Notes under the pieces: generated by a model
Told to the model about the DNA's origin: nothing
What the model saw: the letters and a program-made list of their open reading frames with translations, nothing else
The model's database searches: none
Source: Naegleria lovaniensis
Lineage: Eukaryota; Heterolobosea; Eutetramitea; Acrasida; Naegleriidae
Reading direction: 5' to 3'
Assembly (NCBI RefSeq): GCF_003324165.1
Contig: NW_025407856.1
Span: 62,001-126,000 of the forward strand
DNA: 64,000 nt
Shown here: piece after piece, positions 21,048 to 30,372 of the stretch
How positions within the stretch are numbered: position 1 is the first letter of the stretch
Layout of the letters: the number at the start of each line of letters is the position of its first letter
Program-made: the position numbers and the translations under genes

Positions 21048-22835
21048 ATGTTCTATCAACACCGTCAAGCCACAACAACTCCTACCAAAACAACTGCAAC
21101 ACCACAACAATCACGTGGTAGTTATCTTTCTCATCATCATCACCATGGAAATCACTCTGTCATTGTTCCCCATTCCAATCCGAATGCTATGGACACATGC
21201 TCATCTCCAATCGTTTCTGGCGATAACGGAAACAATGAAAGTACTGATAGACTATCTTCATGTTTGGAGAGTAGTAGCACATCCTCTTCTTCCAACACAA
21301 TAGCAGCTAGCACTGACGGAAGTGAAGAAGACAACTGCATGTTCCCCATTGAAGTTAATGATGACACCAACCATCAACAACACCATCACTTTAGGAGATA
21401 TAACAACTCGAGATCAAACAATAATGGCAACAGACCATCAAACAAATCCAACCGATACTCACCACGATATGGTAACAAACGTAACAATGGTCCTAACACT
21501 TCACCAAATAACAACAACAAGCAATACACAAAGAGTCCAAGATCTAGATCTTACATTGATTTCGAGCAGTTCCAACAACAAAATCAGCAATTATTTGAAG
21601 TGAACCAACCTCGACATCGATATGATTATTTGGTTATTATTGACTTTGAGGCCACGTGTGACTCTGGAATGAATCCAACAATAACAAGAGATAATCAAGA
21701 GATGATTGAGTTTCCATTCGTGGTCTTGGACCTATCAACATCTGAAATCGTTCACAAGGAGCGCTATTATGTCAAACCAATCATGACGACATCTCTAACA
21801 CCTTTTTGTGTGCAATTGACAGGAATAACAGATGAAATTTTACAAAAAGAAGGTATTTCTTTGGAAGCTGCTCTTCAAAATTTCCATAACTACGTCAAAA
21901 ACAACTTCCTAAATACAGGAAAAACATTCTGCATTCTGACTGACAGCGAATGGGATATTAAGGGCCTTTTAATTAGAGAAGCGAGAACAAAAGGCGTGTT
22001 CTTTGAATCTTATTTTAGAACTTTCTATGATTTAAGAAAGGAATATGTCAAGTGTTATCCATACGCAATCGTTCGTGGTCTCAGATCTATGGTTGAACAA
22101 TCCAGAATTGATTTTATTGGAAGACATCATTCTGGTCTCTGTGACTGCTTTACCATTGCAGAAATTGTCAAGAAATTGTTAAATGATGGCCATATTTTCG
22201 ACGAACCAGTTACCGTTTCCGAATATTACGACCCTTTTAGGGATAATTCGTTTGGAGAATTTATTCAATCTTATCGGCCACTTTTAAACACAGTTCAAGA
22301 TTACTTGGAAATTGAGGCGTCCCTTTCTCCTAACAGAAGATACAGAGCTCTCTCACAATCAATGACTTCTAGCCCAATGACTCCCTCCAGTTGTTCTTCT
22401 TCTGTGAATGCCGACAGTGCTCCGCCTAACCTAGAGGAACGGCGTGGAAGATCACAAAGCATGGTACCTCCTCTCTCGAGGACTTATATTCTGTCTGATA
22501 AGAGTTCCACTAGCAGCTCTAGTAGCTCATCTCCAAACGAAGACTGTTTTATTCCACAAAACGTACTGTCTTCAAGCGCAAGCAACGACTTACTAACTTC
22601 ATCAACTATTGACGAAGAAGAACAAATCGAGGTGTTCTTAAATCCTCTTAGCGAAAATGGATCTAAAGAAAACAGTCATCAATTTCACTCTTATTCATCC
22701 AACCACAGAGGAAAGCATTTCCATAGCAGTTCTTCAGATCAATATAAGAAGCGAAACAACAATAAGAAATATTACCCTAAACGATCGACTTCATCCGCTT
22801 CCAACAGTCCTCCTCAACACTACTCATACCACTAA
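21048..22835 (+). CDS. ERI1-like DEDDh 3'-5' exoribonuclease with long low-complexity tails
   Basis: Intact 595-residue single exon. Residues 1-185 are His/Asn/Ser-rich. The catalytic core (about 190-390) begins RYDYLVIIDFEATCD, giving the first D and E, and continues with FPFVVLDL and LTGITDEIL. The third acidic residue is in ILTDSEWDIKGLL, and the H-x4-D pair is HSGLCD. All five DEDDh residues are present. The C-terminus is again Ser-rich. Family: ERI1/3'hExo/Snipper enzymes trim histone mRNA, siRNA and 5.8S rRNA 3' ends. The SAP domain of animal ERI1 is not seen. The basic, Asn/Arg-rich flanks (RRYNNSRSNNNGNR) may contact RNA, which is inference. Confidence 0.85.
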   Translation: MFYQHRQATTTPTKTTATPQQSRGSYLSHHHHHGNHSVIVPHSNPNAMDTCSSPIVSGDNGNNESTDRLSSCLESSSTSSSSNTIAASTDGSEEDNCMFPIEVNDDTNHQQHHHFRRYNNSRSNNNGNRPSNKSNRYSPRYGNKRNNGPNTSPNNNNKQYTKSPRSRSYIDFEQFQQQNQQLFEVNQPRHRYDYLVIIDFEATCDSGMNPTITRDNQEMIEFPFVVLDLSTSEIVHKERYYVKPIMTTSLTPFCVQLTGITDEILQKEGISLEAALQNFHNYVKNNFLNTGKTFCILTDSEWDIKGLLIREARTKGVFFESYFRTFYDLRKEYVKCYPYAIVRGLRSMVEQSRIDFIGRHHSGLCDCFTIAEIVKKLLNDGHIFDEPVTVSEYYDPFRDNSFGEFIQSYRPLLNTVQDYLEIEASLSPNRRYRALSQSMTSSPMTPSSCSSSVNADSAPPNLEERRGRSQSMVPPLSRTYILSDKSSTSSSSSSSPNEDCFIPQNVLSSSASNDLLTSSTIDEEEQIEVFLNPLSENGSKENSHQFHSYSSNHRGKHFHSSSSDQYKKRNNNKKYYPKRSTSSASNSPPQHYSYH

Positions 22836-23030
22836 CCCATTCCCTTAATTATTATTTAATTTATTGATATTTGTAAATATTTGCAAATCTAACGTTTAAC
22901 TAGGTCCTCTAAGTCTTATACCTGTAAAAGCTATTATCCAAATAAGGATAATAAAACAAGAAATTTCCTATAATTTTCACATCAACATTGTAGACTCGAT
23001 TAATCTTCAAGAATAATTTCAGAAAAGAAC

Positions 23031-24066
23031 ATGTCATCCAAGGTCTCTGACGAAAAGCCTTCCCAATTCTCTGGCAAAGAAGTCGAAAAACAACCTCATC
23101 AAGAGCCTCACCAACATGCCACCGCTGGTTTGGAACATGCCATGATGCAAGAACCACAATACGACGATCCAGAATATTACAAAGGATCTGACAAGCTTAA
23201 AGGAAAGGTTGCTTTAATCACTGGAGGTAAGTGTTGACCTTTTTTTTGAATATATTTACTTTTGAACATGCTTCATTACCACAATTTCCAACTCTGTCAG
23301 GCGATTCTGGTATTGGAAGATCCATATGTGTACTCTTTGCAAGAGAAGGAGCAGATATTGCCATTGTTTATCTCGACAAGGAACAAAAAGATGCTGATCT
23401 CACTAAACAATTGATTGAAAAAGAAGGTCGTAAATGTCTTCTCATTCCTGGAGATGTCACTTCATCAGCATTCTGTAAAGAAGCAGTGGAACGCACGATC
23501 AAGGAATTGAAACATTTGGATATTTTAGTAAATCATGCAGGTACTCAACATGTTCAAGAAGATTTAACTCAAATTAGTGATGAACAAATTGAGAAAACTT
23601 TTCGAACCAATATTTTCGCGTACATGTATATGGCACGAGAAGCATTGCATTATTTACCAGATCATACAGGAGTGATTATTAACACGACAAGTGTGACAGC
23701 ATATAAGGGAAAATCGTCATTGATTGATTACTCATCAACCAAGGGAGCGAATACGACCTTTACAAGATCTTTGGCATTGAGTCTTGCCGATAGAGGAATT
23801 AGAGGTGAGTCTTTTTAAAGTTTTTCAATTTATATTACTCATTATTGTCTCAAGTGAATTGTGTGGCTCCTGGACCGATCTGGACACCTCTGATTCCAAG
23901 TACATTTTCAAAGGAAATGGTTGAGGAATTTGGAAAATCAACACCCATGAAACGAGCTGGTCAGCCATTTGAAGTTGCGACTGCCTATGTCTATTTGGCA
24001 AGTAAGGACTCTTCGTATGTTACTGGACAAACGATTCATGTCAATGGTGGAGAAATTGTGGAATAA
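23031..24066 (+). CDS. SDR-family NAD(P)-dependent oxidoreductase
   Basis: Three exons: 23031-23226, about 23301-23803 and about 23855-24066. The N-terminal tail of about 50 residues (Gln/His/Pro-rich) precedes GKVALITGG-DSGIGRSI, with the first intron inside the nucleotide loop. Other SDR landmarks are GDVTS, ILVNHAG (usually NNAG), the catalytic Ser in NTTSVTAYKG, YSSTKGA (Y-x3-K), and VNCVAPGPIWTPL after the second intron. The end (SSYVTGQTIHVNGG) is typical. The extended N-terminus plus DSGIGR resembles the bacterial YhdF/YghA and plant glucose/ribitol dehydrogenase-like group. Substrate unknown. Intron phases keep the frame. Confidence 0.9.
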
Positions 24067-24142
24067 TGTATCAGAACAAGAGATTTGATGGAAAATAAAT
24101 ATTTTAGTAGTGATGATACGAGTAATCGTTCACTGTGTAAAT

Positions 24143-25810
24143 TTAGTCACAACATGGAAATACCTTTCCTCTATTCAATACTTGATTCTTGTCAATTGCC
24201 TTCTTAATGGTTCTCATTAATTCAACTGCTTCTGGACTATGTTCAATGGAGAGTCCACCTTGCTTTCCAATACCTACACCATGCTCTCCAGAACATGTAC
24301 CTTCGAGTTGAATGGCTCTCTGGACTAATTCGTCATTGAATTTCAAAATTGCTTCCAATTCTTGCTTGTTACTATCAAGGTATGGAATCATAAAGTGGAA
24401 ATTACCATCTGCTACATGTCCTACAATGGCAGGCGGGAGTGTGAAATTTCCTGCATTTGCTTGTTTCTCATTAAACTCAACAATTTCCTTTTCGCTGACT
24501 TCAATGATTTGTGCAAGCTTGCTAATGGGAACACAAACATCGGTGACATATAACTTTACGTCTCCTTTCTTTCCTTCTTTCAATCTGAAAGCAGCATAGT
24601 AGACATTTCTTCTGGCATGCCACACTTCTTTTTGCTCATTTTCATCAGTAGTTGCAAGATATCCATATCCATTGTGTTTTTGAGCAATTTCTTGAACAAT
24701 GGTTGAGGAAACTTTGAGAGAGGCTTCATCAGAGCCATGGAATTCAAAGAACAGAGTTGGCTTGGTTTCATAGGTTCTATTGAACAACTTGTTCACAGCC
24801 ATAATACCGTACTTGTTAATTAATTCACATCGAGCCATCTGAGAGACACCTCTCGATTTGATTTCAATGACAGTCTTTGCAGCTTCACTGATCGTGTTGA
24901 AAATGACACGACTTGCCAAAACCTTACTTGGCTTTGCAATAATTTTAAGAGTTGCCTCCACAATAATTCCTAACAAACCCTCACTTCCAACAAATAGATG
25001 AGTTAAATCAAAGCCAGTGCTACTCTTAAGTGCACGTGACTTGGTTGTAATAATTGTTCCTTGTTCATCTGGTAAAACAACCTTCAATTGAATGACATTT
25101 TCACGAATAGTTCCATGAGCAATGGAGAGGGTTCCAGAAGCTCCAGTAGACAATTGTCCTCCAATACTGCTATCTGATCCAGGATCAACTGCAAACATTA
25201 AGCCTTGTTTTTCCAAATATTCATTCAATTCTGACTTTTTGATACCAACTTGGACCTGTACTTGCAAATCCTCTTCATAGATACGAATCACTGAACGCAT
25301 TAATCTCAAATTTAGGGCAACACCTCCTTCGTAGGGCACAGCGCCTCCTTCAAGTCCAGTTAAAGTACCTTGTGCAACAATAGGTATTCTCTCATTGACA
25401 CAAAGTGCCATAATTTTCGAGACCTCTTCATTACTTGTTGGAAAGACAACAACATCAGCCTTTCCTCTATGAAAATGTGAAGCATCAATCGTGTATTTTT
25501 CTACAGTCAGAGTTTGATTGTCATCCTTTGGACCAAATTTTGTGCTGAATAATCTGGATTGATCACCTCCCAAAATATTCAAAATACTATCATAATGTTT
25601 TGCAGTAAATGTTGAATAAGGAATGGTGGAGTCCGTATTCTCAGCTTTTGATTTTTCATCATGGATGATTGTTTTCGATGAAACTTGTTCAGTATTCCGA
25701 GATGAATTGATTCCAACAGACTTGTCCAATTGCTGTTTATATTCTTGAATTTGTAAAGTCTGGTACACCACCACTGCAAGTAATACCACAATCAAGGCCT
25801 TTCCGATCAT
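24143..25810 (-). CDS. FAD-linked D-lactate dehydrogenase / GlcD-family oxidase
   Basis: Intact 555 residues. Residues 3-22 form a hydrophobic N-terminal anchor (ALIVVLLAVVVYQTL). The FAD-binding PCMH domain has VVFPTSNEEVSKIMALC, the PP-loop IVAQGTLTGLEGGAVP, the GG-M region and DPGSDSSIGGQLSTGASGT. The C-terminal oxidase domain has VGHVADGNFHF and the signature CSGEHGVGIGK. Family: LDHD/DLD1/GlcD oxidise D-2-hydroxyacids, usually D-lactate to pyruvate, passing electrons to cytochrome c or quinone. A membrane anchor rather than a clear mitochondrial presequence is seen; DLD1 enzymes also have inner-membrane anchors. D-2-hydroxyglutarate dehydrogenase is a less likely alternative. It is convergent with the SDR gene, about 75 bp apart. 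Confidence 0.9.
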   Translation of the reverse strand: MIGKALIVVLLAVVVYQTLQIQEYKQQLDKSVGINSSRNTEQVSSKTIIHDEKSKAENTDSTIPYSTFTAKHYDSILNILGGDQSRLFSTKFGPKDDNQTLTVEKYTIDASHFHRGKADVVVFPTSNEEVSKIMALCVNERIPIVAQGTLTGLEGGAVPYEGGVALNLRLMRSVIRIYEEDLQVQVQVGIKKSELNEYLEKQGLMFAVDPGSDSSIGGQLSTGASGTLSIAHGTIRENVIQLKVVLPDEQGTIITTKSRALKSSTGFDLTHLFVGSEGLLGIIVEATLKIIAKPSKVLASRVIFNTISEAAKTVIEIKSRGVSQMARCELINKYGIMAVNKLFNRTYETKPTLFFEFHGSDEASLKVSSTIVQEIAQKHNGYGYLATTDENEQKEVWHARRNVYYAAFRLKEGKKGDVKLYVTDVCVPISKLAQIIEVSEKEIVEFNEKQANAGNFTLPPAIVGHVADGNFHFMIPYLDSNKQELEAILKFNDELVQRAIQLEGTCSGEHGVGIGKQGGLSIEHSPEAVELMRTIKKAIDKNQVLNRGKVFPCCD

Positions 25811-26130
25811 TCGTTGTATTTTTTTAAAAAAAGTTTAAATTAGAGACTCTTTTTGGAAATTTTGAATTTCAAAAATTTGAATTCAAGAATATAACGCTCT
25901 TGAGTTAAATCCACTGAGTTGTTCTTCATCCAACTCTTGTTCTTCCTTTCAAAGTGCATCTTGCAGTACCTAACACTTCATCTTTAAATGAACTTGTGGT
26001 TCATCTCAATCTTTAAAAAAAAATACTTGAAGCCTTTCCGATCAGAAGTGCAAGTTCATCCCGATCCTATCACTCTTTCAATCAGATCATATCATTCCAT
26101 CCATTTTGGATCATTGTTATTTATATCATC
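25811..26130. other. Intergenic region between divergent genes
   Basis: A 320-bp spacer between the D-LDH-like gene and the BTB gene with several A-runs (for example 26012-26020). No gene seen. Presumed bidirectional promoter. Confidence 0.45.
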
Positions 26131-27351
26131 ATGGCCTTGAAATCATTATTGAAGAATTTTGCTCAAAAAGTTACTGGTATCGGAGGTAACTCAAGCAGCA
26201 ATGACTTTTCCATGATGGAAATGGAATTGAAATTTGAATCCAAATCCTTGCAACAATTTCCCAAGAAAGTACTCAAATATAGTTCACAATATAATGACTC
26301 GGGTGTGCCACTCACAGAGGATGCACCCATTCCTGCATGGTCTGCTAGGAATGTTACGAAAGGCATTAGTAGTTATCCTCATTATGGAGATAGGTATGTT
26401 TCAAGAAAAGTCTTTTCCATTCATGATTGAACTTTTCCAAATTCTGATTCATACAGTGGTTCTGCATGGTGTCCTGCTGGTATGAATGGAAACGAGTGGA
26501 TTGAAGTGGAATTTGAAATTCCAGTATTGGTCAACGAAGTGCATGTGTATGAAGTTCTTGGTACGGGATCCACATCCAAAATTTCTGCAATGGTTTATGA
26601 CTCAGAATCTTCATCAGAGGAATGGGTGGTGTTATGGGAAGATTCAAGTGTTGTCACAACTTCGACTGCTACTACAGCACGCGATTTTTGCCCTACCTTG
26701 ACAAGTTCTGTAGTTACTAAAAGAGTTAGAGTTGATTTAAAAATTACGAACGCATGGAGTGAAATTGATACTATCAAGCTCGTGGGTCTCTTTGAGCCTG
26801 ATCGTCCAACAATGACTGCACTTGGGGAGGAATACTCATTACTATTGACGAAGGCAGATGAAATGAACACATATTCAGACGTAAACATTTCTCTTAAGAG
26901 TGACAGTTCAAAACAAATACCAGCTCATAAGGGCCTCTTGGCTACACGATCCTCCTATTTGTACCAAGTGCTTATTGAATGTGGAAACTCATTGGAATTA
27001 GATTGTAATATTTCTTTTGACTCGTTATATCAAGCTATATTATTCTGTTACACTAATCATTGTACTATTACAGAAGATAACATATTTGAAATTTTCGAAC
27101 TAGCTCAGCTGTGGAAGGTTGAGGCACTCATTCAATTTTGTAAACAAAATTTAGCTATTATGCTTTCTCCGGCTAACGTTTTAGAATATTACAAGAAAAC
27201 AAAGCAAAATAATTTCACACCACTCACAAGTCAAATTCTTTCAACCATGGCCAAACACTCAACCAGACTGAAAAATGTGAATTATGAATCGGTGTTCTCT
27301 TCAGACGACTTGGACGCTTTAAAGAAATTAATCAAACAAAAGTCAAAATGA
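26131..27351 (+). CDS. BTB/POZ protein with N-terminal discoidin-like (F5/8C) sandwich
   Basis: Two exons, 26131-26392 and about 26456-27351, joined in frame (GD-SGSAWCP). The first half reads like a galactose-binding beta-sandwich (YSSQYNDSGVPL, GSAWCPAGMNGNEWIEVEF, VNEVHVYEVLGTGS, KRVRVDLKITNAWSEIDTIKLVG), as in F5/8C domains fused to LRR, BTB or F-box proteins. The second half is a BTB domain (TYSDVNISLKSD, IPAHKGLLATRSSYL, LYQAILFCYTNH) followed by a BACK-like helical region (ELAQLWKVEALIQFCKQNL, MLSPANVLEYY). BTB proteins usually act as Cullin-3 adaptors. The sandwich half would be the substrate or ligand binder, but this is inference. Confidence 0.8.
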
Positions 27352-27436
27352 TCAGCCTTAGAATAAATTTTTTACAAACAGATTTATGTACAGTCAAAAT
27401 ATTGGTGAGTGATCTTAAATTACACACAATGAGGCC

Positions 27437-28808
27437 TCAATCAATATTTGCCATTTGATGTTCAACTGCTTCCTCATTTAACGTTCCAGAGCTGCAACTC
27501 CAATCAAATTTAAGGTTCATGTAAACGCCCTTATCTGTACATAGCATCACTGATTCGTCATTGGGATCAAACGAGCAAATAGCCACTCCATCAATATTTC
27601 GCTGTTTAAAAACTGAGGTAGCCTCTGCCTTGTACAAGTTATTGAACCAGTCTGACCAAGAATTACTCGTGATTTTACGAGTGTTTTTCCAAGACTCCAA
27701 ATCAACTACAAAGATGTGTAAAGTTCCATTAGATGACACACAGGCGACATAGTTGTTATCGTGACTGAAACATATCGAGTAAATGGTTGAAGTTGTATTT
27801 CCTCTCCTGAATTCTTCCTTCTTTTCACCGGATGATGTATGAAACAGTCGAATCAAGGTGCCTTTTTCAGAGGCTGTCGCAAGAAGAGACCCATCATAAC
27901 TCAGTTGGAAGCATCGTATGGAAGATTCATGAGCATTTATCACCTTTTCTTCAACAATCTTATACGAGAGTGAGCAAATTCGAACTAACTTTACAGACCC
28001 CACAGTTTCATCTGGAAATGCTAAAAGAAATTGTTGTTGATCCTTTTGATAGACCATGGAACATAATCCACGAGTGTTAAATCCTGTTTTCCAAGAATGA
28101 ATTTGTTTTCGAGTCTGCATGTCAAACGAGACAATCATTTCTTCTGACACTGCCACAAAACTGAACCAACAGTAAGGAAATCTTGTAAAGAGATTGAAAC
28201 TTACAAGTCTTGTCTGGAATGTACTGAAATCACATATCTTGGACACAAAAGCTCGTTCACAACCTTCTTTTCCTTAAAATTATAAAAAATTAATTTGTTT
28301 TTAGAAAAGGCAGGTCTATAACCACCTCCAACCAAGGCAACCATATCCTTATCTCCATCCATAAATCCAACATATCCAATCCCACCATCAATAAACTCTA
28401 TTCATTGTAATTAAACAAATTTAGAAAAAAAACCGTTAACCATCATGATTTCATGAATTAAGAATATTATAGTATTTCATAACATTCATTCCGAAAACCA
28501 ATGGATTCATTCCACCATTCAATTTTGAATCATCATTTCAACAATAATCTTTAATACTCACTAACATCAAATTCATTCTTATAATGTCCATACAGACATG
28601 ATATTATTTTAAATCCACGATCAGTTCCGTATCCGATCAATGATGAATCTTGATTAAATCCTAAAAACAAAACATTGGGACGATGATCGGAACTATTTCC
28701 CTCCAAGGATGATGAAGAGGAACCAACGAGTACATTTCCATGATTCAATCCTGAAGACCCAACAGCAGAGGAAGTTGTGGTTTGAGGAGGAAGAACCACA
28801 AACGACAT
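27437..28808 (-). CDS. PROPPIN autophagy WD-repeat protein (ATG18/WIPI-like)
   Basis: The ATG at 28808 starts a Ser-rich leader, then NVLFLGFNQDSSLIGYGTDRGFKII (blade 1). Introns split it near 28563-28411, 28321-28275 and 28205-28160. Later blades give FVSKICDFSTFQT, VINAHESSIRCFQLSYDGSLLATASEKGTLIRLF and the diagnostic FRRG motif in EEFRRGNTTSTIYSICFSHD, ending ICSFDPNDESVML. Family: FRRG sits between two phosphoinositide pockets and binds PI3P/PI(3,5)P2 on autophagosome and endosome membranes. About 360 residues. Whether it is closer to ATG18/WIPI1-2 or to WDR45 cannot be judged here. Convergent with the BTB gene. Confidence 0.85.
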
Positions 28809-28943
28809 TTTTTTTTTATTAAAAACGCAACAACGATTTGAATTCTAAATTTAATAATTCGAACATTGTTATAACATTACTAGCAATTTTACTGTATTGA
28901 GCAGTATAATATTATTACAATATATTTATAAATGTTTGACAAT

Positions 28944-29688
28944 TCAAATACCAAGAATCATTCTCTTTTTGATGACAAATTCATCCTCTGTTAAAATTCC
29001 AGCATCTCTCAGAGAAGCTAATTTCTCTAAATCCTCTATCGTTGTATCTTTCTTTTTAGCTTCTGTTTTTAGACTTCTTACTTGGCCTTCTGTAGCAAGT
29101 TTGTTGAAATTTTTCTCTCCACTTTCAACATGGTATTCAAATCCTGCTTGTTGAGTTGATTTTTTGAAATTTTTCTTATTTCCAGAAATACTACTTTGAG
29201 AAGATGAGTGTTTAGTTAGTGCGTAGGCAGCTCCGAAATTATCATCAAATCGTTGTTTGAAACGAATACCTTGTGACCCATCGAGTAAAATATAGGAACC
29301 GTCACTTGTCAAATTAAATGTATATTTCTTTTCGAGATTTACTTCTTGAAGAGAGAGCTTAATTTCAATTTTATGATCTCGAGAAGATGATGGAAGTGGA
29401 AGATCGAGAACAACTTGTTCGTTGGCTTCTCCCGAATTGTCAAAAAATACTTTTTCAAATTCTGTGTCTAGATTTACATTTCGAACATAAATTGTCTGAT
29501 TTAAAAAATTATTATTTTCAATGATGATGAAAATTAATGAAATTGTAAAATATTTCAAGAGTGTTGAACAAAAATAGAAATTGAATGGAGAAGGAGAATG
29601 AGGATGTTGATGAAATGGTAGTACGTACTGCTGGGCAATCGGTTGAAGCAGGAAGATGATAAATATTCAGATGCAGAGTTGTTGACAT
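28944..29688 (-). CDS. Small beta-rich protein with C-terminal SHOCT domain
   Basis: Exon 1 (ATG at 29688) encodes MSTTLHLNIYHLPASTDCPA. A GTACGT...CAG intron (about 29627-29495) joins it to TIYVRNVNLDTEFEKVFFD. The centre is predicted beta-rich (VVLDLPLPSSSRDHKIEIKL, YILLDGSQGIRFKQRF). The last 35 residues match SHOCT (IEDLEKLASLRDAGILTEDE, then EFVIKKRMIL). SHOCT is a short C-terminal oligomerisation motif common in bacteria. The neighbouring gene at 29761-30163 is a paralogue sharing intron position and the central domain but lacking SHOCT. Function unknown. Confidence 0.7.
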
Positions 29689-29760
29689 TTTTTTGAATGA
29701 TTTGTGACAGCATTCGGAAAAGTACTTTTATGCTCACTCTGAAATTTAATGCACAAAGAA

Positions 29761-30163
29761 TTAATCAAATTTTGATGTGTGTTTTTGTTTGTATCTCAAT
29801 CCTTGGGAACAATCAAGCAAAATATAACATCCATCATCTGTCAAATTAAATGCTGGTAATACTTTTTCAAATCCAACTTCTGGTAACACAACCTTAATTT
29901 CAATCTTGTGTGCTCGTGCAATGGTTGGCTGGGGAAGATCAAGTACTAATTCCTTTTCTACTTCACCCGTTGTGTCCGAAAAGACTTTTTCAAATTCACT
30001 TGAAGTTGTATTCTGAGATTTGATGAAAATTTCCTTTAAATTTGTGGGAATGATGAGACAATACATTGAATTGCGAAAGAATGTTGAAAGAAGAAGAACT
30101 TACAGCTGGGTCTTCTTCACTGGCTGGCAATTGCTTGACAAATAGATGAAGTTGTGTGGTCAT
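29761..30163 (-). CDS. Paralogue of the SHOCT protein without SHOCT
   Basis: Exon 1 from the ATG at 30163 encodes MTTQLHLFVKQLPASEEDPA. The intron (GTAAGT at about 30103 to CTCAG near 30016) has the same position as in the neighbour. Exon 2 begins NTTSSEFEKVFSDTTGE and continues LVLDLPQPTIARAHKIEIKV, then YILLDCSQGLRYKQK, stopping soon after. It aligns with residues 1 to about 100 of the downstream paralogue (LPAS, EFEKVF.D, LVLDLP.P, HKIEIK, YILLD.SQG.R.KQ), so this is a tandem duplication with loss or gain of the C-terminal linker plus SHOCT. A slightly longer start at 30193 is possible. Unknown function. Confidence 0.65.
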
Positions 30164-30372
30164 TTTTTTCATGATGCCTTTGTATTTTGACATGAATGCG
30201 ATTTCCTTTTTGGTTTGACATTCATTGATCCATCCAATATAAATGTTGAGAAATGGATCCTTTAATAATAACCCATTGCTGATTCTGTCTCCTTATTTGA
30301 GTATAACATATATCAATACCAGCGTACCGAGCTGGTTACGCTTTAATTAATACACATTTGCTGTTAAATAAT

